Below are positions 23,440 through 33,893 of a stretch of DNA of 64,000 nucleotides, piece after piece. The position numbers were made by a program, and so were the translations under genes. A model generated the notes under the pieces. That model was not told where the DNA came from. It was given only the letters and a program-made list of their open reading frames with translations, and did not search any database. How positions within the stretch are numbered: the first letter of the stretch is position 1; each line of letters begins with the position of its first letter. The stretch is from Hymenopellis radicata (Eukaryota; Basidiomycota; Agaricomycetes; Agaricales; Physalacriaceae), in assembly GCA_015501595.1 (NCBI GenBank), contig JADNRX010000120.1, forward strand, positions 1 through 64,000. Direction: 5' to 3'.

Positions 23440-24731
23440 ATGTCAACAACATTCGAGGATTATGGACTCTCTGTGGCTGACGTTCAGTCTCTCATGTCGG
23501 CGGCCTTGAATTCTGCAATTCTTTTCGTCTTCTGTCATGGCACCCACACTTGCATTTTCTTGGTTGCCTTGTATTATATAGGTGAATGTTTCGTATTGAT
23601 GACCGTGTTCTCGCACTGACTTTCTGCATAGTTCAGAGCGCCCACTCCGACCGGAAGCGAACCACCTTTGCCGCTATCATCGCGTTCTTATGGTGCGCCA
23701 ACACCATCTTCATGGGTTTGACGTGGAACGTGGTGAACGAGACCTTCATTGTCCATGGAACATCGTTGGAGGCGGAATTCAGCGTTGGCGGTACTAGTGT
23801 CTTGGTCCAGCTTCTTATACGCCAGGTACTTCGATTTCTCAGCGTCTTTCTCGCGGATCTGATCTTGGTGTGTACATGAATTGAGCACTGCTTGTCCGCT
23901 GACCTCAATGAATAGATCTGGCGCTGCTGGGTGTTGTATGGAGGCGACTTAAAAATCGTTGCTGTGCCTAGTCTTTGTCTGATTACTGAAACAAGTGCGT
24001 TCATTTGTGCTTCACGGGCTTGTTTGTTTTACATCTTTTCTACATAGTTGCCGCTGGCTTTCTCGTCTTTTACACCCTCACTTCAAGTAATGAGACTGGT
24101 GCTTCCCAGGCCGTTTGGACACTGGTTTACTATTTAATGACCATGGTCACAAATAGTCTCTGCACCTTCCTCCTCCTGTTTCGCAACATGAGTGTCCGCG
24201 GCATAGGCGCCATCTTCAAGACGTCTCGAGGAGTCATTGAAGTCTTCGTCGAATCAGCTGCCATGTACGCAGCCATCTATATTGCACTTCTCGTTGTGTA
24301 CACATACGAGTTTTACTCTCCAAGGGTACTGGTCATGACCGCGTACACTTACCCTCAGATGATATCATATAGTGTTACTGTGAGTACCTGTTCATATAGT
24401 CGTCGATCGCACTAAATCATACACGCAGGGTATCGCGCCTACTCTCATCATTGCCCGTGTCATGGCCGGACAATCGCGCCCAAACAATGCACCTACCCCT
24501 CCGACTCTGCCTAACATGCGCAGTACTATGCATTCCCCCGCTGAGTCTTTGCAATTCGCAGGCGCCTCGAGTCACGGCACGCGTACAGGACGAACTAATA
24601 CTGTCGACTTGGAGCGACGTCAAGAGATTGTCGATGACGAGCCTGTGGAAGGCAGGGATATGCATCACCTTGAGGCGCCAACACCCCCAGAAAAGCGTAT
24701 TCACGTCACTTCTTCCGAAGGAAACCTTTGA
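23440..24731 (+). CDS. Basidiomycete multi-pass (about 7TM) membrane protein, paralogue B
   Basis: A 363-residue paralogue of the gene at 20302-21613. Exons: 23440-23581, 23632-23867, 23916-23994, 24048-24379 and 24429-24731; exons 1 and 3 have exactly the same lengths (142 and 79 nt) as in copy A. Shared blocks include FEDYGLSVADVQS, VFCHGTHTCIFLVALYYI, FLWCANTIFMGLTWN, FIVHGTSLEAEF, IWRCWVLYG, MVTNSLCTFLLLFR, ESAAMYAAIYIALLVV and GIAPTLIIARVMAGQS. The tail has diverged most. The frame is intact. Function is unknown; retention of two intact copies suggests both are used. Confidence 0.82.
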
Positions 24732-25429
24732 TAGGTGGCGACTTGAAATTTGAATACGGCGGCGGTTCTCGAAGACCGGTCAATTTTCAGCCCAATGCCA
24801 TACACACACACCTTTAATCGATAATTTCTCGTTACGACTGGATAATTAGATGCCTTTTTTATTTGCCTACAGTAATTGGTTAGCTGAATCAGTGGGCGCT
24901 TGTGGGCGTACAGTTCTTTGGTGTCTCTGCCCAGGAGTGTGCGGAGTATGTTGTTTGCGCTTCTTGACAAGAAGACGGAAGGATGGAGCAGGAAAGACAA
25001 GCACGGAGATGATTTCGGGAGTGCCGGGTTCAGTCTGTCGAAGGAAGATAAGCCGGCCGTCTGGCAGCATTCTTGAGGTCGCGGCTGTTTGAAGGTATCA
25101 TGTACAGATATATCCCCAGGTTCAGATGTAACGACTCGTAATTGTCCATGTTCAGCGGGAAAGGCATTGGACGTATATTTATCGCGGAAAGAGGGAAATC
25201 GTCGAGTGTGTTGTGTGACTTAACAAGCGAATCCGGCGTGCATAGCGGTGGACGTTTGGGAAATGCGAGTTCTTGTTTGTAAGGCTTCGGACTGGTATCA
25301 TTATGGAAGGATGAAGGAATTGTCAGTATTTCGCCAGATATACATGAACATTCCTTCCCAGAGCGTCGCAGGACAGGGAAAGAACTTGAAGGTGTCGCAA
25401 TAGCAGTAGTGATATACAAATGAATGCCT
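24732..25429. other. Intergenic with an unrecognised minus-strand frame
   Basis: A 129-codon frame occupies 25030-25419 on the minus strand, rich in Ser/Pro with no motif I know. It overlaps the 3' flank of RPB10 and could be chance or part of an undescribed gene. No firm splice structure was found. Confidence 0.3.
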
Positions 25430-25825
25430 TTATAATGATTGGCCAGGTTGCAGAAATTGGCTTTTATCTCTTGTTCTCTCCATAGCTAGGGATAACGTAA
25501 GTCAACGCACAACGTAGGATGATTAACGCACGGTTGTATTGCAACAGTTTTTCGATGAGGTCTACGTGTGTCAGGACCATGCGCCGACAGCAATAACGTT
25601 TTAGTTGCAGGTCATCCAGAGCTTCACTACGTTTGGATTAATCAGTAAAGGAAAGATGGAGGGGAGAAGACGCACCCTTCGCTTTTGTCCTCTGCTAATA
25701 ACTTCAAATAAGCGGTCCATTTGTCTCCGACGACTTTGCCGCATGAGAAGCATCGCACAGGGATAATCTGCGAGTAGGACGTCGATTTCTTGAGTAGATC
25801 AATGAAGCAGGACTAAGCGAACCAT
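25430..25825 (-). CDS. RPB10: RNA polymerase I/II/III common subunit ABC10-beta (Rpb10)
   Basis: Small zinc-binding subunit shared by all three nuclear RNA polymerases. Coding exons (minus): 25823-25825, 25676-25767, 25532-25626 and 25430-25485; 81 residues. The first coding exon is only the ATG, followed by a 55-nt intron, after which [17 protein letters not shown] begins exactly as the family requires. The second zinc pair is [20 protein letters not shown], and the protein continues [11 protein letters not shown]. All four Cys of the CxxC...CC site are present. It is slightly longer at the C-terminus than yeast Rpb10 (70 aa). Missed by simple ORF finding because no exon exceeds 32 codons. 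Confidence 0.93.
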
Positions 25826-26620
25826 TTTTTGAGATGGAGGCGGGAAACAAAGCTCTTTTTTGGGATGGACCTAATTGGGATTCGTGATGCGCCCGATCTG
25901 GCCTTCACCGCCATTTCACCGCCAACCAGACGCGAACGTGCGCACAACACATTTGCAACACATTCATTGGTTGTTTCCTGTTGTTTCCTCTACTTTTTGT
26001 GCTAAAAGGGCGGGGATTTTGATTACTTCCGGATCAACTGGACTTGGTTATATCGTGCTCATTATTATTGGTCGGCCCTCCAGATCCCGAGGGTGTCTTA
26101 GTAGTACTGATGCCGAAGAATCTATGCTGTTAATGTACGTAGTGCCCTCGTGGGCATTTTCAAAAGGCTACCAGAGTACACTCATGAATTGATCTCGAGA
26201 GTTGAAGGATTGGCCACGACCACACAGTCCCGCTAAATCGAAGTTCTTATATCCTCTCTTCTTACCTTGAGAATAAACCTTTCCTGAGCAAGGACAAGCA
26301 TAGGGATACTCTATACTACTAAGTAGCTCAACTCCAGTCAACAAATGCGTGACAATGACAGTGACATGACTCAGCAAAGTGTACCTTTGTTTGGGATTCC
26401 GGGTGTGGCGAGTAACCTTGTGCTATTTGCTGTGGTCGACGACACCGACAGTGCTCGACCTCACCTGTCCACTTATTTCTATTTATCATTGCCTTATCGG
26501 TAGGAAGCCTTTCTTGGCTTTCCTTTCCGGGACCCTCCACTTTTCCTGTCCAATTCGGTGCAGTGACGAGCCGAGCAGTCCTCTACTATTCATATAAACG
26601 GCCTTGCCAGTTCACTCACG
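25826..26620. other. Divergent intergenic region RPB10 / PHD gene
   Basis: About 800 bp between divergent start codons. Short frames only; nothing recognised. Pyrimidine-rich stretches precede the PHD gene start. Confidence 0.45.
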
Positions 26621-29600
26621 ATGACCCGCCGCACTTCCACCCGCACCACCGCTATCCAGGAGGATAATCATTTACCGCCCGCGCCTCCCGCGCCCCCGGT
26701 GGCGCCGTCGTCGTCGCCGGAGCTCGCGATCCTCAGGACACATTGGAAATGGGCCGCGTTCAGCCAGTTCTTCTACACCTTTGCCCCAATGCTTGCCATG
26801 GACGATGTTTCCTTAAATGTGCGCCTATATTGATCCATCCCTCTGGCTTCAGCGGCTCATGCAGCTTTTGTTCATTTCTAGGACATCGAGGAAGATCTCG
26901 CCTGCGGAAATACCGTTTACCTACCCCGCATCATACAAAGATTGCTGTATACCCTTTCATATGACCGGAAAGTTTCGTGAGCACTATTTCCTTCCCAATC
27001 ACACGTAAATTCGCGTATTCATCGCGTCCTAGCAATGACAACTGGCAAACCGCTCTCCGAAAGCAGTACTACAAACGCGACCCGGAAGCTAACCCCATAG
27101 GTCCCGACCCCTTCCTCGACGTCGCCAAGTACTCGCGCACAACAGGCTCGGCAGTCACTCCCGATCCCCAATCTCGCGCTCGAACGGAAGACAGGCAGCG
27201 GGGGGACAGTGAAGCGCAAATAAAGAACGAGACGCCTGCTCCGGATGGTCTCGACCACGCGCCGACGTCGGATCCTGTAGCCAACGGCAGACAGTCTTCC
27301 GAGTACCCAACCTCTCCCAAAGATGAAGAAGACCAGGACGAGAATGTGGCGGAGTCGAAGGATTGGCGAGACCTCGCAATGCTGGAGAAGCTGGACTCCA
27401 TACATCTCCTCATGGAATGGCAGTTCCAGAACGCCACCCGGCTGCGCACCCTCATGAAATCCGACGATGACTATGCTACATGGGTATTTGACTGTCTATG
27501 ATTTTCTCCTACCATACTGATCGTTGTTTTCTCAGCGAATCGAACCAGTTGGTTATGATGCTAAAATGAACTCTTTTTGGCTCATCGGCGGTAAATATCT
27601 TATGTCGATTGCACTATCCGCTCTCTCATTTGTACGCCAGAGCGCCTGTGGATGCAACGAGCACCTCCAAAAGCTCCCCGTGGACCTAAAACCTTGAAAC
27701 GCAAGCGACCTCCTCCGAAAGCCAACGGAAAGAAAGCCGTGAAAGCTGCAACTGCGAAAACGTGCTCGTGTTGAGAAGGCTGCCGCTCCTTCTAAAGGCA
27801 AAGGCAAAGGCAAAGCGAAAGTATCCGTCCCGGAATCACCGCTCAATCGACATAGTCGTGCAGCCAAATCTCAGGCAAACCTTAAACTCGATGCTCAAGC
27901 TAAAGAACTCGAGGAACTCAATCGGCAAGCCGTCGCCCTTGCTAGAGGTGAAGCCGGTCTACGAACCTCAAGTCGAAGACAATCTTCCCCTCTCAAAAAC
28001 ACCATTAGTGTCCGCTCCTTGGGGACCCGAACGAGCGCCAGATTGAGAGGGTCGGAAGATGATGAAGAATGGCAAGCTGTACCAGAGGAGTGGTTGCACG
28101 AGGACAGTGGTCCGTCTACGAGAAGATCTAAACGAAAAGCACTTAGCGAGACAAGCAGCGTGAGCGACTTGACAGAGCTCACTGACAGTGATGCCAGTGA
28201 CAGTGATGCTGAAGAGGATGAAGAGGACGAGGAAGAACCTGAGGCAACAGACGTGGAAGAGGCTGAAGACGAACCTATGGGTGCGGACGAAGAATCATCC
28301 CAGCTTCCAGCAGACTCTGTTGAATGGGAAACGGTATGTAAATCCGTGCACAGGATTCATCCATTTTCTCACCGTTCCATGTAGCTCTGCGTCACCATCT
28401 ACGATTGGGAGAACATCGCCCAACGTTGGGAAAATGCGACGCATTATACCGAGAAGGCGTTTTACAAGATGTTAACGAAAAACATTGTCCCAATAATCGT
28501 CGAGGAGCTCAAAGTAGACACCTATCACTTGCACATTTTGATCCATCCTGACCTATTCACAGCGACAAGAGACCGAACGGAGAAAGAAATTTGTGGAGGA
28601 GGTGGTCACCACCCGAAAACGCTCCTCGCGCATTGCCATGAAAGAAAGTACTCGCGAAGAAGCGCGACTTGCGATCAAGAAGCAAACTGAAAGTGAAGAG
28701 AAGAACAGTCGCGCCAAGAGAGCCGAGGCCCGCCAACAGAAGGAGGAAGACTCTCGGCAGCGTCGTGAAGCCGCCCGAGAGGAGCGTCGGGAGCGTGAAG
28801 CCAAAGAAGCGCAGGAAGAGGAGGAGCGGAAGTATGTACCTTTCCTTCACATTTCCTTGTTCTATCTGATGGCCTCGTCATTGCAGCATGCGCGTTGACG
28901 TCGTTGGAAATGGTACCAAACCGAAAGCAAACGGTCGCTCATCTCGCGGCGGACAAGCTAAGGTCCAGGCTGCGCAACAAGGCTCGTCCAATGGAACGCG
29001 CACTCCTGTTGATGGCGATTGGGAGTTGGACTGTGAAATATGTCACCGTCATGGCACCAATCTTGTAAGTGTGCATCTACTTACATTAAAACACGAATTC
29101 ACGAGTCTTCAGGATGGCGACTACCGCTTAGTCTCTTGTAACGCATGTGGAAAATGGCAGCACATACAATGTCACGACACCGCGGATAGGCGAAAAGGGC
29201 TCACCATTCGAAACTGGGACGCCGTCGACTTTTTCTGCAAGAGGTGTCTGCATACAAGTCATCCTCCTCGGGTCTACAATGGAGGCGGACTGCCTCTCCA
29301 AACCAGTCGCGAACAATATTTAGGCGCGCATCCACAAACGGCATATTCCAACTATCCCCCTCGTCCAACAGACTATGCGCTTTATCCTCAGTATACCCAG
29401 CCAAAATCTTACCCCGCCGCTGTGTCAGATGTCCGATCCAATGGACATGTTGCCCCAGTCTATAATCATTCGACGTCACAATCCAAACCTAGTCACCTTT
29501 CTTTCAATCATTATCAGCCCCAGCAACACGGGTTTTCGCAGTATCCAGGGCCTGTACAGTCGTATGGGCAGTTGGCATCGACATCGAGTGGACGTTACAC

Positions 29601-29851
29601 TCAGCCGTACTCTGCCAACGGATATAGCGAATATGCGGTGCGTACTCCCGTTTCAAGTGCACAATGACCTTGAGTGATTTTTTTGTTATTAGCCGCCGCC
29701 GCCTCAGTCGAATAGTCAATGGACCTCTGAAGCCCAGTCATCCAGCTATGGCCCCGGATACCCACCAAGCGCAGATAGAGGATACTCGGACGCTTGGCCT
29801 CAAAAGATGTCGGACCCCTATGCGGCGACGAACTACCGCCCAAACACTTAA
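26621..29851 (+). CDS. Large chromatin protein with DDT/WHIM-like N-terminus and PHD finger
   Basis: About 916 residues over ten exons: 26621-26818, 26882-26976, 27033-27483, 27536-27590, 27641-28333, 28385-28513, 28563-28831, 28887-29064, 29113-29637 and 29693-29851. The N-terminus WKWAAFSQFFYTFAPMLAMD...DIEEDL, then LPRIIQRLLYTLSYDRK and NWQTALRKQYYKRDP, resembles DDT/WHIM modules of ISWI-type remodellers. The middle is basic then very acidic. A long charged coiled coil (EARQQKEEDSRQRREAAREE) leads to a PHD finger: CEICHRHG, CNACGKWQHIQCH, FFCKRC. The tail is Tyr/Pro/Gln-rich. One extra base in the A run at 27757-27760 shifts frame (ATAK-RARVEK). It probably reads histone tails; partners are unknown. 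Confidence 0.78.
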
Positions 29852-30265
29852 TAACTTATCAAGATCACACTATTAGTAGAATCTCCGTGCACGTCCTTTT
29901 TTATTTTTGTTTCATTGTGCTCGTCGTAGAAGTCTGTGTTGTATATGTACGAATAATTGTTAGCATTATAATATACTCCCGAGTTTTTTCGACGACCGAG
30001 CTAAGTGTCTACACGTTTAAGTGGTCGGATGGAGGTTTCGGCTGAGGTAGCGGAAGATGCGCCACACAAGAGTGTGACCAGGAAGTTGAAGGCGACGAAA
30101 TGCTAAGGGCAACCGAGGATTCGGATGGAAGACTGAGCGCTGCAATGAGATCTGAACACGGAACCAGGGAAGGACATTGGAGGGTGCTTCTTGCGCATCA
30201 TGGTGGTGAATACCGCGGCTTAAGGAAGGTGTGAGAGGAGGAGAGATAAAGGAGGGAGAGCTTAC
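29852..30265. other. Intergenic, nothing firm
   Basis: About 410 bp after the PHD gene. A long T/A-rich 3' flank is followed by purine-rich sequence; minus-strand frames continue from the orphan exon described next. Confidence 0.4.
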
Positions 30266-30365
30266 TGCGGAGCTGGTTTATCATACGAGGCGAGAGCCAG
30301 CCGGTGACGCATTGGCCGCAGGTACAGCCGGTACAAGTTGTTTGTGGCGGTGGCACTGGCGTGTG
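30266..30365 (-). pseudogene. Orphan exon resembling the C-terminal part of fungal ankyrin-repeat proteins
   Basis: Read on the minus strand between a TTTCAG acceptor and a GTAAGC donor, the segment encodes VPPPQTTCTGCTCGQC followed by VTGWLSPRM. As I recall, a Cys-rich CTCGxC patch followed by GWLSPRM occurs after the ankyrin repeats in some basidiomycete proteins. No ankyrin repeats are found upstream. It may be a relic or part of a gene whose other exons I cannot place. Confidence 0.3.
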
Positions 30366-31125
30366 CTGAAAGAAAGTTTGTGGTGGACATGGTAATGTTG
30401 AAAGGTGTGAGACTTTTTTTTCTGTTGAGAACGGTTTGCTTCGGCGATACTGCCGAGTTCAACGATACTCCATTCATGGAGAGGTTCATATGAATAAACT
30501 CTTCTAATTAGAACCACATGGCCTTTATCATCGTAGAGTTATCCTCACTCGAAAATCTATATACTGCTGGCGAGAGCAGTTGTGGTTTTTGTGATAGCTC
30601 TTGACTTCATGCCGGTGTACTGGCCAGACATATTTCCACGAATGAGTCATTGAATGGGCTGGGCTCAAGTTTGGCCACGTGGGCATTCCTCCCTTTTCTG
30701 CTTCTTTGATCCTCCTCAGTCGAACTGTCCTACCCACTCAGACCGCCAAAGTCCAAAGCTATTCAACAGCATATTCGGTATATTGCTTGCAGGCTCTGAT
30801 TTGGCTTTTGTAGCTAACCCTCACAACAGGTTGAGCCGAACTCCCTGGAAACAATTGTTGTCGACGCATTCAGCAGTTGAGTAACTTGTCCAGTTTGTAG
30901 GTCACTTTCAATGGAACTGCGCTTTCCTTCTACTACCATCATCACAGTTGGAGTACGTCTCATACGCTAGCCTGCCAGTGTCCTCATCCTCGTGTTTACA
31001 AAGAATTTTCAGGAAGCCAAGTGAACACTGTGAGCTCATATCGCCCGAGATCTTCCCAGACCAGGTCTGTTCGATTTTGTTCATAGTACTCCGTATACAC
31101 GCTGATTGAAGTTGATTTCTACAGA
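30366..31125. other. Intergenic, nothing recognised
   Basis: About 760 bp. A possible short first exon of the F-box gene begins near 30911 (MELRFPSTTIIT) but its frame could not be joined securely. Confidence 0.35.
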
Positions 31126-32519
31126 TCCAATGAATCAGTCTCCTCCGACTCCACTTGGCGCCTCCAGCGCACCCTCGAAATCCTCCAACACATTTTCACT
31201 CTTGACGCCGAGTCGTATGGAGGCTTCTGTTTTCGGCCGGGTGCTAAGCACCCCGCGCTTCGACTTGCCCATGTTTCGCGTGCATGGCGCGCCGCTGCTC
31301 TTGGCACAAGCGTCCTCTGGTCGCTCCTCGAGGCCAACATCAATCCAAATTTCAGGAAGGTCTGTGCCGATGGAAGCGCCTGGCAGTGGCGTTCTGCGCT
31401 GGACCAGTTTCTCGTACTCGCCCAAGATTTTCCTCCACATCTTGCTGGCGTGCTCAGGCATGCCCCGGTGGAGGACTGATGAGGAAATCCAGGCCATCGT
31501 TGCCGCGCTCCTTCATACGGCACCTCGGTGGAAATCGCTGTCTCTTTGCTCCGAGTGGACTCGGATGAGGAGGATGGCGACTGGTCCTTCCTCGATCCGC
31601 TTCACGGTAGGCTGGACTCTTTGGAGAAGCTACACGTTATAGTCTCTTGCCACGATATCCCGTTCTCGCTCTCTCGCTTTACCGCCTTTCGCGATGCCCC
31701 CGAAACTTGTGAGTATCTCAACGGAGAACGTCATTCTGGTAGAGCTGCCATGGTCGCATCTCCTCCATGTGGATTTCACTTTCAATCAACTTGTTTCGGG
31801 AGACGAGGCCGACCAGTTTGCTCTGATTACGCAGGACTTTCTTGTTGGACTGCAGAAAGCAGATCAACTGAAAACTCTAAGTTGTCGAGGATGGTATAGA
31901 GAAGGCCAAAACACGCCAATCATTTGAGGAGATAACACTTTCCACGTCGTCTCAGCTTGTGCATCGATTGGTCCTACCGTTGCTCTCCAAGCTGCGCATT
32001 TATGATTCTATTCTTTATTCGGAAGGCGATCTAATACTATCGGCACACTGGATACAATCGCTGGTTGTGCGATCCAAGTGTAATATTGTGTCTTTGACCA
32101 TATCCGACGCCGTCGCCTTCAGCACCGTAAATGGTCTTCGAGATATAGCCTACCATCTTCCTCAACTTGTATCCCTTCGGTTGAAAGCAGCCTACAATGA
32201 TGGTGATATACCCCTTCACGTTTTCTCCCTCCTCACAAGTTCGGACATCTCTGGCCACTCCCTCTTCCCTTTACTTCAGAATGTATCCCTTTCATTTCGC
32301 GCCGAGTCATTCGAGCCGGATGACCTCTTCAGGATCTTCCCAAGTCTCTCCAGAGTGCTAGCTTTGCGCCGGACTCAGCCAGACTCATCCACTGCTCGTG
32401 TATACGCTCACGCGCGAGTTCATCGGCCTACAAAAGGAAAATGCTTAGCGAGGACAGCGTTCAAGGGCCCTACCATCGATATTCGGAGGTTGAGGACGAC
32501 GCCAGATGGCAGATGCTGA
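31126..32519 (+). pseudogene. F-box-like protein, frame repeatedly broken
   Basis: After a CTACAG acceptor the sequence encodes TWRLQRTLEILQHIFTLD and LRLAHVSRAWRAAALGTSVL, the N-terminal F-box pattern of the large Agaricomycete F-box/LRR family that links substrates to SCF ubiquitin ligases. Downstream text is family-like but in changing frames: EEIQAIVAALLHTAPRWKSL, WSFLDPLHGRLDSLEKL, PKLVSISTENVILVELPW, VHRLVLPLLSKLRIYDS. Shifts occur near 31477, at a C5 run (31697-31701) and near 31885. Either several sequencing errors or, more simply, a decaying member of a fast-evolving family. The start and end are uncertain. Confidence 0.45.
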
Positions 32520-33666
32520 CAGATGGCTATCATGGTCAGATCAATGTCTTGATAGAAGTTATCGGTCCGTATCGTACTTAGCTCCTTTGCCTTGTAGTAT
32601 GTCACTGACTTGAAAGGTAGGTATGTCGACGTCGGAGTATGATTATCAGGTTTGGCTTGGGCGAACGCCAGAACCAGGAAATTTTTGGCAATGAGACGTG
32701 ACAGTAGAACTACTTACCCCCAGATCAGACCTGGATGAGACGTTCTTGTAGGTGTTCAAGGTACGGTACTACCGTTACAGCCCGGACGTCTCCCGCGTTG
32801 GCACTGCATGTACAAGGTGAGCTCTTCATTTCCTCCTTCAGTTTTCAAGACGTCCTCCTGTGTGTTCCTTGTTCACAGACGGAATGTCGCAGATTCGGCC
32901 TCAAACTGGCCAATGGCTGACTTCCGTAAAAATCTGATGCGTAGCACCCTTCAAATTTGGGACACACATACTCTAGACTGTTACGTGGCGGTCCAAGTGT
33001 GTAGTAACAGGTACACAAACAGCAATATCGAGGGCCGTATAGTATACAACTTGAAACACCAGGTCAAGTACATATTCCTCCCTGGCAACTGTCACGATCT
33101 TCATGGACTTTTCGGAGGAATTCAATGACATTCGCATCGAACATAGAAATCTCGAGAGGAGGGCGGGGGTTTACATGAGTACAATGCGACAGGGTTCAAG
33201 AATCGTTGAATTGACACCCACCGCATTGCGCAGCAGCGTTGATACCCGAATATGGCTATGTTTAGCCCTGGGTTCTCCACCCCACATTTTACATATCGAT
33301 CATCGACCTGATCGTCGGCTGGATGCCAGTCGCTTGGTACGGGCTGCGTATGACTATGCGTCGGGGCTAACCTATCTCAAAATAGACGCACCCCCCATTT
33401 TCGACTAATTGGTATGCATCAACATCAAGCTGATTTCTCATTCCCATACTTAGAATTATTGCGAACGTGAAGCTGATTGGTATGCTTTGCACCCTGCTCC
33501 AAAACTTCGAAACAAGAGCTGATGCTCCCCAACGCGCTCCACAGCTCCTACGTCGCGAGGGGCTAAGAACCCCGTAACTAAGGAAAGATCAGTTTCTCCC
33601 AGGCGAACTCGGGACGGAGGCGGATGCTCAGGAGAGTTAAACGCCCACCCCTTATGCCATGTCGCG
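32520..33666. other. Intergenic, unrecognised frames
   Basis: About 1.15 kb. The longest plus frame (33103-33408, 101 codons) has no known motif. The end of the broken F-box gene may extend into this stretch. Confidence 0.35.
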
Positions 33667-33676
33667 TATATAAAAG
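33667..33676 (+). promoter_or_regulatory. TATA-box candidate upstream of the Ala-rich secreted protein gene
   Basis: TATATAAAAG lies about 220 bp before the ATG, in a position suited to a pyrimidine-rich leader (CTTCTTCCCC...) typical of highly expressed fungal genes. Confidence 0.5.
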
Positions 33677-33893
33677 GAGGAGAGTTCTGGGAGGACACAC
33701 CCTCAAGTTGTGTGTTAATTCTTCAAGTTTTCGTCCCCGCTCTTTCGATCTGTGATCGTTTTTTTACACTCTCTATTTTCTTCTTCTTCCCCATCCTCGA
33801 CCGCTCGTGTCCTTCTCCCTTCGTTCAAGTGCCGCGCACATTCTAGCACGACTGCAAGCAGTTTCCTTCTCCGCCACCGATCCCGATCTCGAT

